Both the position numbers and the translations under genes were made by a program. The notes under the pieces were generated by a model. That model ran no database searches, was not told where the DNA came from, and saw only the letters and a program-made list of their open reading frames with translations. Source: Peteryoungia aggregata LMG 23059 (lineage in GTDB: Bacteria; Pseudomonadota; Alphaproteobacteria; Rhizobiales; Rhizobiaceae). Taken from it: a DNA stretch of 64,000 bases. Every line of letters begins with the position of its first letter. Position 1 is the first letter of the stretch. Below, one piece after another: positions 52,925-62,708 of the stretch. Location of the stretch: positions 124,001 to 188,000 of the forward strand of contig NZ_JAUSUW010000007.1 in assembly GCF_030814435.1 (NCBI RefSeq), given 5' to 3'.

Positions 52925-54517
52925 TCAGGCAACCCGACGTGTGGCGTATCCGGTCTTCGATCCCACCTTGAACTGAGCCATCAGCCCGTCGAGGCTCGCC
53001 GCCTCCTGGACAAGCTGCTGGATGGCAGCACTGGATTCCTCGACCATCGCAGCGTTCTGCTGGGTGTTGCGATCGATCTGGCCGATCGCCGAGTCGATCT
53101 CGGAAAGCCCGAGCGACTGGCTCTTTGCTCCATCGATAATCTTGGAGATTTCACGGCTGATCGCCTGCACCTCAGTGGAGATCGTGCTCAGCGCATCGCC
53201 GGCCTGGTCGACCAGCGCCACGCCGTGGCGAACCTCCTCGCCCGAGGCGTTGATCAGGCTCTTGATCTCCTTGGCCGCATTGGCCGAGCGCTGCGCCAGT
53301 TCGCGGACTTCCTGCGCCACGACCGCGAAGCCCTTGCCGGCCTCACCGGCACGCGCGGCCTCGACACCGGCGTTCAGCGCCAGAAGGTTGGTCTGGAAGG
53401 CGATCTCGTCGATGACACCGATGATGTTGGAGATCGACTGGGAGGACTGCTCGATACGGCTCATCGCAGAAACGGCGTCGGTCACGATGCTTCCGGAACG
53501 CTCGGCGCCGCTGCGAGCCTGATCCACCAGCCTTCCGACCGTCTCGGCGACGTTCGCCGTCACCTTGACCGTCTGGACGACATTTGACAAAGCGCTTGCC
53601 GTTTCCTCGACGGATGCGGCCTGGCGCTCGCTTCGGGCTGACAGATCCTGATTGGCATCACCGATCTGACTGGTGCCGTGACGAATGACCGTTGCCACCT
53701 GCCCCACCTGGGACACGGCGCGTTCCAACTTCTCGACCGAGCCGTTGAAGGATGTCCGCAGTTCGTCCAATGCACCCGTGAAGGGCCGTTCGATGCGGTT
53801 GGCGAGATCGCCCTGGGACAGCTTCTGCAACGCTGTTGCGAGTTCGGCCACGGCCTGGTCGACAGCCAGGGCTTCCCGTGCCTTCTCTTCCTCACGCTGG
53901 CGCCTCTCGACTTCGGCCGAGGCGTCGGCGCGTCGGGCGAGGTCGGTCATCGCAACGGCTTCACGACCCGCAGTGACGGCATCGGCAACAGCCTTGTCGG
54001 AGACATCGAAGGCGCGAACCACCGCCGTCGTCAGAGCAATCAGGACGGCGCTCTGCGCGATCAGCACGACAGCATGCAGCAGCACGCGCGAGAAATCGGA
54101 CTCGCCCGGGAAGACGGCCAGAGGCATCAACACATACAGCAGCAGGTGGTGCACGGCGACCAGAGCGGCGTAACCCACGATGGCACGCCAGTCGATCCAG
54201 GCCGCGCAGATCGCGAGACTGGCGAAGAAATACATATGCAGGTCGATCTGCAGCGGCGAACCGGAGAACACGTAGACCAGGATCGCCACCGTCGCCGCGT
54301 TGGCGATCGACGTCACGATACGTGTCGTGGGACTTGTCCGGTCCTGGAGCCAGGCCAGGGTTGCCGGTGCGAGGATCACCAGGGTTGCAATCAGCGAACC
54401 GCCGTCGATGCCTTCCGGCCTGAAGATGTTTCGCAGGACGATCAGGGCGAAATTGACCCACAGGAGACCCATGATGCCGATGGAGGCGCGCTCGCGCAGT
54501 TTTTGAAGTTCATTCAT
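52925..54517 (-). CDS. Methyl-accepting chemotaxis protein with polytopic N-terminus
   Basis: A 530-residue receptor. Residues 10-180 hold about six hydrophobic segments with almost no periplasmic loop, so the sensor is in or near the membrane instead of a periplasmic domain. A short linker with coiled coil (about 190-270) leads to the signalling domain, with the hairpin tip [38 protein letters not shown] (in parts) intact. No CheR-binding pentapeptide is seen at the end. ATG 54517 has AAGGA eight bases upstream. It overlaps by four bases a 99-residue gene read first, so the two are translationally coupled. Confidence 0.93.
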   Translation of the reverse strand: MNELQKLRERASIGIMGLLWVNFALIVLRNIFRPEGIDGGSLIATLVILAPATLAWLQDRTSPTTRIVTSIANAATVAILVYVFSGSPLQIDLHMYFFASLAICAAWIDWRAIVGYAALVAVHHLLLYVLMPLAVFPGESDFSRVLLHAVVLIAQSAVLIALTTAVVRAFDVSDKAVADAVTAGREAVAMTDLARRADASAEVERRQREEEKAREALAVDQAVAELATALQKLSQGDLANRIERPFTGALDELRTSFNGSVEKLERAVSQVGQVATVIRHGTSQIGDANQDLSARSERQAASVEETASALSNVVQTVKVTANVAETVGRLVDQARSGAERSGSIVTDAVSAMSRIEQSSQSISNIIGVIDEIAFQTNLLALNAGVEAARAGEAGKGFAVVAQEVRELAQRSANAAKEIKSLINASGEEVRHGVALVDQAGDALSTISTEVQAISREISKIIDGAKSQSLGLSEIDSAIGQIDRNTQQNAAMVEESSAAIQQLVQEAASLDGLMAQFKVGSKTGYATRRVA

Positions 54518-54813
54518 GTCTGTTGTCCTTGAAGGCAACCCAATGCCAAATCATGATCGAGAACCAGAAGGGCCCCAGCCTCGTGTAATCGGTCTACGAA
54601 ATCCGGGGCATCCGAATGGGCGACGGAAATCCAGGGAACGCGGCCTGCCCAGACGAAGGCCCCGCCGGCACGCTGCAATACACTCATGTTGCCGACCGCT
54701 GACGCAGCGGGATCCGTAATCACCAAGACAAAGGGAGCCGTCGGTCGGGCGGCAGCCGCCCCGGTGACGGCGACAGCGAGTGCAAAATAGGTCGCCGTGA
54801 GGAATGCGTTCAT
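54514..54813 (-). CDS. Small exported or anchored protein coupled to the chemoreceptor
   Basis: A 99-residue protein, unrecognised. Residues 1-23 form a signal peptide or membrane anchor ([20 protein letters not shown]). The rest is a compact globular pattern, [58 protein letters not shown] (in parts), suggesting a small alpha/beta unit with a single Cys near the end. Its stop overlaps the chemoreceptor start as ATGA, so it is produced with that receptor. ATG 54813 follows GGAAACA; ATG 54870 is possible but lacks a signal peptide start. A periplasmic sensor or modulator of the receptor is a hypothesis. Confidence 0.65.
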   Translation of the reverse strand: MNAFLTATYFALAVAVTGAAAARPTAPFVLVITDPAASAVGNMSVLQRAGGAFVWAGRVPWISVAHSDAPDFVDRLHEAGALLVLDHDLALGCLQGQQT

Positions 54814-55083
54814 TGTTTCCGTCAGCTTCCTTGCCACAGGCGTGGTCGAACATTCGACACACCGGTTCATCCAGTGTTGCTATATTAAACCTTACAAAAC
54901 TTCCTTAATGACTGGTTAGGCGCCCATAAAATCAGGCATTTGAGTGCCTCATTTGAAGCACTTCACCAGGCCGGTCTTAACCGTTTCGTATGGGGTGATC
55001 GGCTAAGTGTTCGTCCAAGCTGCGCCATGCGAACAACGAGTGCGCCGCCTCAAGACACCTCTCCCGGATTTGGAGCAGCGACA

Positions 55084-56103
55084 GTGACCACGGCCGAAGA
55101 CCTTCAGAAAATCACCGTCTTCATGCTGAAGCACCAGATCGCCGGCCTGCCGCGCAATTTCGAGCTGATCCATGCGGCGCTCGCGGGTGGCCAGCCGGAG
55201 CTTGCCCGAGACGTCGCAGATCTCGGCGCCCGGCCGACACAGGCCGCGCTCGACCAGATAGGCCTCAAACACCGCCTGCCCGGCCATTGCGGAATTACGG
55301 CCGAGCGGCTGCAGGCGGATGCGCTCAAGACGCTGTCGCGTCTTTCCGACCAACTCTCGCTCGGTCTCAGCCAGAAGCGCGCCTTCACGAATTCCGTCGA
55401 AGGTGTCATCCGCTCGATCCGTGACGACGTCAGCGTCGGCGTGGACCAGTTGCTCGGCGAACTCGACATGCTCGCCTCAATCGGCAAGGACATGGTGCGT
55501 GCCGAGACCGCGCTCACCGCCGATGTCCGCGACGGGCTGGAGAGCCTGGAAAACGCCGATCGCGCCATCCGGGCCGCACAGGCGATGATGACAAAAGACA
55601 GGCTGACCGGCCTGCCAAACCGCATCAGCCTGTTCAAGACGCTTGACGAAAGCCATGCCGAGGCATCACCCGCTCATCCCTTCGCCTTGATCCTGATCGA
55701 AATCCTCGACCTTCCGGGGCTTACGCACCAGTATGGTGAGGAGGCGGTCAGCAAACTCATCAGAGGGCTCGCCGCCATCTTCAGGAAGGCAATCAAGAAG
55801 CAGGATGTCATCGCCCGGATGGAGGCCGACTGCTTCGCTTTCGTCTTCGAGGGCATCAATGCCGACGAGGCGCATGTCATCGCCGAAAGGCTGTTCACGA
55901 CGGCGGAGAACAACCTGGTCTTCGCCTCAGAAACCTCGCAGGACGTTGGTGGTCTGCCGCTCGCCATCGGTCATGCGATGGCCCATGAGGCAGCCGATGC
56001 GGCGAGTTGGCTCGCCATCGCCAAGAACGCAGTCGTACACGCACGGCAGAACCCGCGCCAACCGATCATCGGCTACAAACCCGGACCGCGGCAGGTCGCA
56101 TAA
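55084..56103 (+). CDS. Degenerate GGDEF-domain protein
   Basis: A 339-residue cytosolic protein. An N-terminal helical part (about 1-145, ending with a long coiled coil) leads to a GGDEF fold beginning at KDRLTGLPNRISLFKTLDE (in parts DRLTGLPNR). The active-site motif is lost: IARMEADCFAFVFEG replaces R-x-GGDEF, so cyclase activity is not expected. Such domains may bind GTP or c-di-GMP or act in protein contacts. The start is uncertain: GTG 55084 has GGAG eight bases upstream and is preferred; ATG 55027 would add 19 residues. It is divergent from the small gene/chemoreceptor pair and precedes the ABC-F gene by 65 bases. Confidence 0.8.
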   Translation: MTTAEDLQKITVFMLKHQIAGLPRNFELIHAALAGGQPELARDVADLGARPTQAALDQIGLKHRLPGHCGITAERLQADALKTLSRLSDQLSLGLSQKRAFTNSVEGVIRSIRDDVSVGVDQLLGELDMLASIGKDMVRAETALTADVRDGLESLENADRAIRAAQAMMTKDRLTGLPNRISLFKTLDESHAEASPAHPFALILIEILDLPGLTHQYGEEAVSKLIRGLAAIFRKAIKKQDVIARMEADCFAFVFEGINADEAHVIAERLFTTAENNLVFASETSQDVGGLPLAIGHAMAHEAADAASWLAIAKNAVVHARQNPRQPIIGYKPGPRQVA

Positions 56104-56168
56104 TGACGGGATGGTCGAGGCCGTCGACCGCTTGCCTTTGACCGAGACATCGGCCAAAAGCCAGAGCC

Positions 56169-58058
56169 ATGATCACCATCACCGACATTTCCGCCCGCAT
56201 CGCCGGACGTCTGCTCATCGACCATGCCAGCGTCTCGCTGCCAGCCGGCACCAAGGCCGGCCTGGTCGGCAAGAACGGCGCCGGCAAGTCGACCCTCTTC
56301 CGCATCATCACCGGTGACCTCGCTTCCGAAAGCGGAACCGTCTCGATCCCGAAGAACGCCCGGATCGGCCAGGTGGCGCAGGAGGCTCCGGGAACGGAAG
56401 ACTCGTTGATCTCGATCGTGCTCGCGGCGGACAAGGAGCGGGCCGCCCTGCTCGTCGAAGCCGAAACGGCAACCGATCCGCATCGCATCGCCGAGATCCA
56501 GACACGGCTTGCCGATATCGGCGCGCATTCGGCGGAAGCCCGGGCCGCGACGATCCTGTCAGGCCTCGGCTTCGACCACGAGGCGCAGCTGCGCCCGGCC
56601 TCGTCCTTCTCAGGCGGCTGGCGCATGCGCGTGGCGCTGGCGGCGGTCCTGTTTTCCGAGCCGGACCTGCTGCTGCTCGACGAGCCGACCAACTATCTCG
56701 ATCTGGAAGGCGCAATGTGGCTCGAGGATTATGTGCGCCGCTATCCGCACACGGTCATCATCATCAGCCATGATCGCGATCTCTTGAACACGGCCGTCAA
56801 TTCGATCATCCATCTCGACCAGAAGAAGCTGACCTTCTATCGCGGTGGTTATGACAGCTTCGAGCGGCAGAAGGCCGAGAACGACGAATTGCAGATGAAG
56901 GCCAAGGCGAAGAACGACGCCGCGCGCAAGCACCTGCAGAGTTTCATCGATCGCTTCCGCGCCAAGGCGACCAAGGCGAAGCAGGCCCAGAGCCGCATCA
57001 AGGCGCTGGAGCGCATGGGCACGGTGGCGGCCGTCATTGAAGATCACGTCCACCCGATCACCTTCCCGAAGCCGGAGAAGGTGCCCGCCTCACCGATCGT
57101 CGCGATCTCCGGTGGCGTGGTCGGCTACGAGCCGGGCAAGCCGATCCTCAAGAACCTCAATCTGCGCATCGACAATGACGATCGCATCGCACTGCTCGGC
57201 TCGAACGGAAACGGCAAGTCAACCTTCGCCAAGTTCATCTCCGGACGACTGGAGGCCCAGGGAGGACAGCTGAAGACGGCGTCGAGCCTGAAGATTGGCT
57301 TCTTCGCCCAGCACCAGCTCGACGACCTGATCCCGAACGAAAGCCCCGTCGACCATGTGCGCCGGCTCATGCCGCTAGAACCGGAAGCCAAGGTGCGCGC
57401 CCGTGTCGCCCAGATGGGGCTTGCGACCGAGAAGATGGAGACGGCAGCAAAGGATCTCTCAGGCGGCGAAAAGGCCCGCCTGTTGATGGGGCTCGCGGCC
57501 TTCCACGCACCGAACCTCTTGATCCTCGACGAACCGACCAACCATCTCGACATCGACAGCCGCAAGGCACTGATCGAAGCACTCAATGACTACGAGGGCG
57601 CCGTCATCCTGATTTCCCACGATCGCCACCTGATCGAGGCGACGGTCGACCGCTTGTGGCTCGTCAACAACGGGACGGTGACCAGCTTCGACGGCGACAT
57701 GGAAGAGTACCGTTCGCTGATCATCGCCTCAGGCAAGAAGCCGGCGGAGAAGGACAAGGGTGACAGCGGTGCTGACACCGTCAACAAGGCCGAGCAACGC
57801 AAGGCCGCGGCCGACAAACGCGCGAGCCTTGCGCCACTGAAGAAAAAGATCAACGAAGTCGAGGCTTTGACGAAGAAGCTGGAGACTTTGATTCAGGCGC
57901 TCGACAAGGAACTCGCCGATCCCGCGCTGTATGAGAAGGCACCGGCCAAGGCTGCGGAAAAAGCAAAGCAGCGCGGCGAAGCTGCCGCCAAGCTCTCGGC
58001 GGCCGAAGAACAGTGGCTGGAGCTCTCTGCTGAATACGAAGAGGGCATGGCGGGGTGA
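56169..58058 (+). CDS. ABC-F family ATPase (Uup-like)
   Basis: A 629-residue soluble protein with two ABC domains and no membrane segment. First domain: Walker A GKNGAGKST (about 34-42), signature SGGWRMRVALA, Walker B LLLLDEPTNYLDLEG. Second: GSNGNGKST, LSGGEKARLLMG, LLILDEPTNHLDID. Between them is the ribosome-contacting linker (RFRAKATKAKQAQSRIKALERMG, in parts). The C-terminal 80 residues form a Lys/Ala-rich coiled coil like that of Uup. ABC-F proteins act at the ribosomal E site; the exact member cannot be fixed. ATG 56169 is used although its ribosome site is modest. Confidence 0.92.
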   Translation: MITITDISARIAGRLLIDHASVSLPAGTKAGLVGKNGAGKSTLFRIITGDLASESGTVSIPKNARIGQVAQEAPGTEDSLISIVLAADKERAALLVEAETATDPHRIAEIQTRLADIGAHSAEARAATILSGLGFDHEAQLRPASSFSGGWRMRVALAAVLFSEPDLLLLDEPTNYLDLEGAMWLEDYVRRYPHTVIIISHDRDLLNTAVNSIIHLDQKKLTFYRGGYDSFERQKAENDELQMKAKAKNDAARKHLQSFIDRFRAKATKAKQAQSRIKALERMGTVAAVIEDHVHPITFPKPEKVPASPIVAISGGVVGYEPGKPILKNLNLRIDNDDRIALLGSNGNGKSTFAKFISGRLEAQGGQLKTASSLKIGFFAQHQLDDLIPNESPVDHVRRLMPLEPEAKVRARVAQMGLATEKMETAAKDLSGGEKARLLMGLAAFHAPNLLILDEPTNHLDIDSRKALIEALNDYEGAVILISHDRHLIEATVDRLWLVNNGTVTSFDGDMEEYRSLIIASGKKPAEKDKGDSGADTVNKAEQRKAAADKRASLAPLKKKINEVEALTKKLETLIQALDKELADPALYEKAPAKAAEKAKQRGEAAAKLSAAEEQWLELSAEYEEGMAG

Positions 58059-58435
58059 TTCCTCGCGCTCACAGAACGACGCCCGCTGTTCACGCAAACG
58101 TTTGCGTGCAACCATCAAAGCTCGCAGCTAAAAAGTAACCTAGCGATAACTGTGGTACACCATACCGTGTACCAACGGTCAATTCATGACCAATGCTAGA
58201 ACTTTAGGAAATATTTAAGTATCTTTCCCGAGTATATTCATTAATTCGGATAACCTGTTTCAACCCCAGGCATGCGGCTTGCCGCATTCAGTACCCCCTT
58301 CCGGCACCGCTATGGAGGATGGCGAAGCTTTGCACGCCGGAGGACGTGCGAAGACGCCGTATGTCGCCGCAGCGATGTAGTCTGCGGTTGGTTCCGTTTC
58401 GCGAAATGTCATGATGGCGCTGGCGAGTTCGAGAA
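58059..58435. promoter_or_regulatory. Palindrome-rich control region upstream of the second chemoreceptor
   Basis: A 377-base gap with no gene. It holds CACGCAAACGTTTGCGTG (58091-58108, perfect 18-bp palindrome), GGTACAC-N6-GTGTACC (58154-58173), GGTCA-N5-TGACC (58178-58192), an AT-rich stretch (58196-58260) suitable for a promoter, and ATGCGGC-TT-GCCGCAT (58272-58287). The concentration of symmetric sites suggests several regulators act on the chemoreceptor gene. Confidence 0.55.
58091..58108. promoter_or_regulatory. LacI/PurR-type operator palindrome
   Basis: CACGCAAACGTTTGCGTG is perfectly symmetric and its 16-bp core ACGCAAACGTTTGCGT equals the classical E. coli PurR/LacI-family consensus. 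It lies 33 bases after the ABC-F stop. No LacI-family gene is in the window, so the regulator must be elsewhere. Confidence 0.55.
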
Positions 58436-60403
58436 ATGATAGCGAAAATGACGAAAACCACGCTCTCGATCAAAGCATCCCTCGTGGGAGCACTGTCGCT
58501 TCTGCTGCTTTTGCTTGTCCTCCAAGGCGCCTTCGCACTGATGTCGATGAACGGCGTCTTTTCCAACGTCCAGAAGCTGGCCCAGGGTTCGGTGCCGGTC
58601 GTGGACATCACCAACCGGCTGAACATTTCCATCGCAAACCTGCGTGCCCTGCAGACCCGCCACATTCTGAGCACGACACCGGACACTCTTGCTGCGGCCG
58701 ACGCAGCCGTCGCCCGGGAAGTCGAAAAGCTCCGGGACCGAATGGCACGCTACGAAGCCATGATCACGCTGCCGGAGGAACGCCCGGCTTTTGACGGTTT
58801 CAAGGCGAGTGCCGAACGGTATCTGGTCGCCGGCGAGCGCATGATCGAACTCTCTCGTGCGGGCGACAAGGCCGCTGCAGCCGCTCTGCTCACCGGTGAG
58901 ATGGTCGTCGCCTATGACGAGATGGACGGCCATGCGGATACGTTCCGCGACGCCAATGTCGCGGCAGCCGAAGCCATGTTCGAAGACAGTGCCAGCGAAT
59001 TCCGCTTCGCGCTGATGAGCAATATCGCCGTCCTGATCGTCGGTGCGATGGCCGGCATTGCCGCCATGTTGTTCGTTGCCCGCGACGTCACCAAGCCGAT
59101 CGAGCGCATGACGCGGGTCATGGGACGCCTCTCCCGCAACGAGTTCGACGTGGAGATTGCCTATCTCGACCGCAGAAATGAAATCGGCGACATGGCCCGG
59201 GCCGTCGACGTCTTTAAGCAGAATGGTCTCAGGGTGCGGGAGATGAACGCCCAGGAGCACCGGATGAAGCAGCGCTGCGACGAGCTGCAACAGAGCATCG
59301 GCGAGGTCTGCGCTGCAGCCATTGCCGGCGACTTCACCCAGCGCATCGACCGTGACTTCGAGTTCCCGGATCTCAATGCCTTCGCAACCTCGATGAACGA
59401 GCTCGTTCGTTCGATCGATGCGGGACTTGCCGAAACGCGGCGGGTCATCGCCGGCCTCTCCGAGGGGGATCTCACAGAAGCCATGCAGGGCCAGTTCAAC
59501 GGCGCCTTTGCGGAACTGCAGGGCAATGTAAACGGCACCATGCAGGTGCTGCGCACCGTGGTGGCGGAGGTTCGCACTTCGATCGACCAGATTCGCTCCG
59601 GATCCGGCGAACTGCGTTATGCCTCGGATGATCTTGCCAAGCGCACCGAACAGCAGGCAGCGGCCCTCGAGCAGACTTCGTCGGCGCTTGAGGAGATCAC
59701 GACTGCGGTTCGCCAATCGACCGACACGGCGCTTCAGGCCACCCGTATGGTGGACGAAGCCCGGCGCAGCACGGAGGAATCAAGCTCCGTGGTTGGTGAT
59801 GCGGTTGCCGCCATGGGTCGCATCGAGCAAGCCTCGGGCGAGATCGGCCAGATCATCAACGTGATCGACGAGATCGCCTTCCAGACCAATCTTCTGGCGC
59901 TCAATGCCGGTGTCGAAGCCGCCCGTGCCGGCGAAGCCGGCAAGGGATTTGCCGTCGTTGCCCAGGAAGTGCGGGAGCTTGCGCAGCGGTCCGCCGGTGC
60001 CGCAAAAGACATCAAGTCGCTCATCACCAAATCCGGCGAAGAGGTCGGAATCGGCGTACGGCTGGTGACCGCGACCGGCGATGCGCTGTCGCGCATCCGT
60101 GACCATGTCATGCATATCAACCAGTCGGTTCACCAGATCGCGGCAGCGGCCAAGGAGCAGTCCCACAAATTGCACGAGGTCAACACCGCCGTCGGGCAGA
60201 TGGATCAGTTCACCCAGCGGAATGCAGCCATGGTGGAGGAAACGACGGCGAGCACAAACCGGCTGGCCGACGATGCTGTCAATCTCGCGCGGCTGATCAG
60301 CCACTTCAAGATCGAAGCGGGTTCGTCCGGTGTGCGGTCGTCGCTGCCAGCGGCGAACGATAGCGGTGGGCACAAGGCGAGACGCACTGTCGGCGCGCGC
60401 TGA
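58436..60403 (+). CDS. Methyl-accepting chemotaxis protein (four-helix-bundle sensor)
   Basis: A 655-residue classical chemoreceptor. TM1 lies at about 15-37; residues 40-190 are an all-helical periplasmic 4HB-type sensor; TM2 at about 192-214; then a HAMP domain ([23 protein letters not shown], in parts) and a second HAMP-like stretch near 310-370. The signalling domain has the conserved tip [38 protein letters not shown] (in parts). No C-terminal CheR pentapeptide is seen; the tail ends basic ([11 protein letters not shown]). The ligand is unknown. ATG 58436 is used; ATG 58448 is an alternative. The upstream region is rich in palindromes. Confidence 0.93.
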   Translation: MIAKMTKTTLSIKASLVGALSLLLLLLVLQGAFALMSMNGVFSNVQKLAQGSVPVVDITNRLNISIANLRALQTRHILSTTPDTLAAADAAVAREVEKLRDRMARYEAMITLPEERPAFDGFKASAERYLVAGERMIELSRAGDKAAAAALLTGEMVVAYDEMDGHADTFRDANVAAAEAMFEDSASEFRFALMSNIAVLIVGAMAGIAAMLFVARDVTKPIERMTRVMGRLSRNEFDVEIAYLDRRNEIGDMARAVDVFKQNGLRVREMNAQEHRMKQRCDELQQSIGEVCAAAIAGDFTQRIDRDFEFPDLNAFATSMNELVRSIDAGLAETRRVIAGLSEGDLTEAMQGQFNGAFAELQGNVNGTMQVLRTVVAEVRTSIDQIRSGSGELRYASDDLAKRTEQQAAALEQTSSALEEITTAVRQSTDTALQATRMVDEARRSTEESSSVVGDAVAAMGRIEQASGEIGQIINVIDEIAFQTNLLALNAGVEAARAGEAGKGFAVVAQEVRELAQRSAGAAKDIKSLITKSGEEVGIGVRLVTATGDALSRIRDHVMHINQSVHQIAAAAKEQSHKLHEVNTAVGQMDQFTQRNAAMVEETTASTNRLADDAVNLARLISHFKIEAGSSGVRSSLPAANDSGGHKARRTVGAR

Positions 60404-60427
60404 CCGCCCTCTCCCTCAAACGGCAAC

Positions 60428-60447
60428 GGGCCGCCTCCGGGCGGCCC
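60428..60447. terminator. GC-rich hairpin after the chemoreceptor
   Basis: GGGCCGCC/GGCGGCCC, perfect 8-bp stem with a TCCG loop, between convergent chemoreceptor and holC genes. A loose T-rich stretch (ATTTTGG) follows on the plus strand. Confidence 0.65.
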
Positions 60448-60473
60448 ATCTGCATTTTGGAACCTGTCCGGTC

Positions 60474-60941
60474 TCAGGCCTTCTTTTCCCAGCGACCTTC
60501 CGGTGATTGCTGCCAATAGGTCAGACTATGGCCTTCGCCCTTCAACCGTTTCCACTGCGACCGGGCCCCATCGAGCTGCTCGGCATCAAAACCGTCGAAG
60601 ACAAAGACCACGCGGTCATAGGCGAGATCCGCAGGCGGCTCGGCGCCGTCGACCAGAAAGCGGACACTCGCCTGATTGATGTTGTCCTTGCTTGTGGTCA
60701 GCAGAACCGGCTGGCGGTCGGGAGAGGCACCGTCCTCGGTGCCATGCGGCAGAAAGCTCTCTTCGCGGTAGGTCCAGAGATGCGCGTCGAGGGTATCGCG
60801 CCGCTCCGGATCGCGGGTCTGGACCGCGACACGCCAGCCGCGCTCGACACTCTTCTCCAGAAGCGGCGGAAGGGCGTCCTCCAGCTTCGATTCCGTCAGA
60901 TGGTAGAAGAGCACATCGGCCAAGGACGCGGTCACCCTCAT
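60474..60941 (-). CDS. holC: DNA polymerase III chi subunit
   Basis: A 155-residue clamp-loader-associated subunit that links the replisome to single-stranded-DNA-binding protein. Blocks typical of Hol[31 protein letters not shown] (in parts), [18 protein letters not shown] and [14 protein letters not shown] 60941 overlaps the pepA stop (ATGA), the widespread pepA-holC pair, so the two are coupled. Confidence 0.93.
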   Translation of the reverse strand: MRVTASLADVLFYHLTESKLEDALPPLLEKSVERGWRVAVQTRDPERRDTLDAHLWTYREESFLPHGTEDGASPDRQPVLLTTSKDNINQASVRFLVDGAEPPADLAYDRVVFVFDGFDAEQLDGARSQWKRLKGEGHSLTYWQQSPEGRWEKKA

Positions 60942-62437
60942 TCGGCTTCGTAATAGGCGCGGACGAGCTCGTCGAGCAGCCGCACGCCGTAGCCAGAGCC
61001 CCAGGACTGGTTGATCTCGTCATTCGGCGAACCCATGGCAGTTCCCGCGATATCGAGATGCGCCCAGGGTGTGTCCTTGACGAAGCGCTTGAGGAACTGC
61101 GCTGCAGTGATCGAGCCGGCCTGGCGCCCCCCGGTGTTCTTCATGTCGGCAAACTTTGAGTCGATCAGCTTGTCGTAGTCCTTGCCGAGCGGCATACGCC
61201 ACAGGCGTTCGTTGGTCGTCAGGCCTGCGGAAAGAAGCTTCTCCGAAAGGTCGTCATCATTGGAGAACAGGCCCGCATGCAGGTTGCCGAGGGCGACGCC
61301 GATTGCTCCCGTCAGCGTGGCGAGATTGATCATGAAAGCAGGCTGGAAGCGGTCGTTGCAATACCAGAGGGCATCACAGAGCACCAGGCGGCCTTCGGCA
61401 TCCGTGTTGATAACCTCGATCGTCTGGCCAGACATTGAGGTCACGATATCGCCGGGGCGCTGGGCGTTGCCGTCGGGCATGTTTTCAACGAGCCCGAGGA
61501 TGCCGATGGCGTTCAGCTTCGCCTTACGGGCAGCCAGCACATGCATCAGGCCGGCAACGGCGGCAGCACCTCCCATGTCACCCTTCATGTCTTCCATGCC
61601 ACCGGCAGGCTTGATCGAGATGCCACCGGTGTCGAACACGACGCCCTTGCCGATGAAGGCGACCGGCTTGTCCTTCGACTTGCCGCCCTTCCACTGCATG
61701 ACGACGAGGCGCGGCGGACGCACCGAGCCCTGGGCGACACCCAGAAGCGCGCCCATGCCAAGCTTCTTCATCTCCTTCTCGGTCAGGATCTCGACTTCGA
61801 CACCGAGCTTTTCGAGCTCCTTCGCCTTGGCGGCGAACTCGAGAGGCCCGAGCACATTCGCAGGCTCGTTGACCAGATTGCGGGCAAGGATCACCCCGTC
61901 GGCGATCGCCTGCGCCTCGGCAAAGGCCTTCTTTGCAGCGGTGGCATTGGCGGTCACGATCGTGATCTTGATCGTCTTGTCGGCCTTCTCGTCCTCGTCA
62001 TCCGCCTTTTTCTTCGTCTTGTAGGTGTCGAACTTGTAGGCGCGAAGCAGCATGCCGAGCGCCAGATCGGCGGCGGCCTTCGGCGACACTTCGAGACCTG
62101 GCACGTCGAGATAGACGGCGACTGTCTCGGCGCCCTTCAGGGCTGCGGTCGCTGCTCCGCCGGCCTTGAGCCAGTCATGGGTCTCCAGGGCCTCCCCCTT
62201 GCCGAGCCCGAGGACGACGATCCGATCCAGCGGCGAGCCGTGGGGCGCGACAATGTCGAGGGTCGACAGTGCCTTGCCGGTGAACTTGCCGACCTTGGCG
62301 GCGCGCGCATAGATCCCGGCCGGATCCACCTCGGACACTCCAGCCGGCTGGTCAGCCCCGGACGTCTTCAACAGGATGGCAAGACCTCCGGTTGCGGCAT
62401 GGGACTTGGCGAAGGCAATTGAGAGTTTCAGCGACAT
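60938..62437 (-). CDS. pepA: Leucyl aminopeptidase
   Basis: A 499-residue M17 aminopeptidase, hexameric and two-metal dependent. Metal and catalytic blocks are intact: [17 protein letters not shown] (Lys/Asp), [12 protein letters not shown], and the signature [10 protein letters not shown]; the C-terminal helices contain [12 protein letters not shown]-like [12 protein letters not shown]. The N-terminal macro-like domain occupies residues 1-160. ATG 62437 (MSLKLS) has AAGG eight bases upstream; GTG 62446 is rejected. It is divergent from lptF, with 271 bases between the starts that hold no evident gene. Confidence 0.96.
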   Translation of the reverse strand: MSLKLSIAFAKSHAATGGLAILLKTSGADQPAGVSEVDPAGIYARAAKVGKFTGKALSTLDIVAPHGSPLDRIVVLGLGKGEALETHDWLKAGGAATAALKGAETVAVYLDVPGLEVSPKAAADLALGMLLRAYKFDTYKTKKKADDEDEKADKTIKITIVTANATAAKKAFAEAQAIADGVILARNLVNEPANVLGPLEFAAKAKELEKLGVEVEILTEKEMKKLGMGALLGVAQGSVRPPRLVVMQWKGGKSKDKPVAFIGKGVVFDTGGISIKPAGGMEDMKGDMGGAAAVAGLMHVLAARKAKLNAIGILGLVENMPDGNAQRPGDIVTSMSGQTIEVINTDAEGRLVLCDALWYCNDRFQPAFMINLATLTGAIGVALGNLHAGLFSNDDDLSEKLLSAGLTTNERLWRMPLGKDYDKLIDSKFADMKNTGGRQAGSITAAQFLKRFVKDTPWAHLDIAGTAMGSPNDEINQSWGSGYGVRLLDELVRAYYEAE

Positions 62438-62708
62438 GAACGGCACCTTGAATGGGCATGAAAAGGAGATCTGCAGGGGATCATGGTCTTTTCACAAACG
62501 ATGGCAAGACTTTGACCATTCATTTGCCAGCCAATCCCCCGATTGCGACAGGGCGTGGCGAGCGTGTCCGATTTATCGCGGTGGGCCAGAAAATGGTTTC
62601 ACGAAGCCGGGGAAAATACCGAGGGCCGGTCGCCAAATCGCCGTAACCATCGTAGAGAAAGCCGATCCTCGGCGCGACGTCCGCGTGTCGCGTCTGCAAG
62701 GGAACTCT

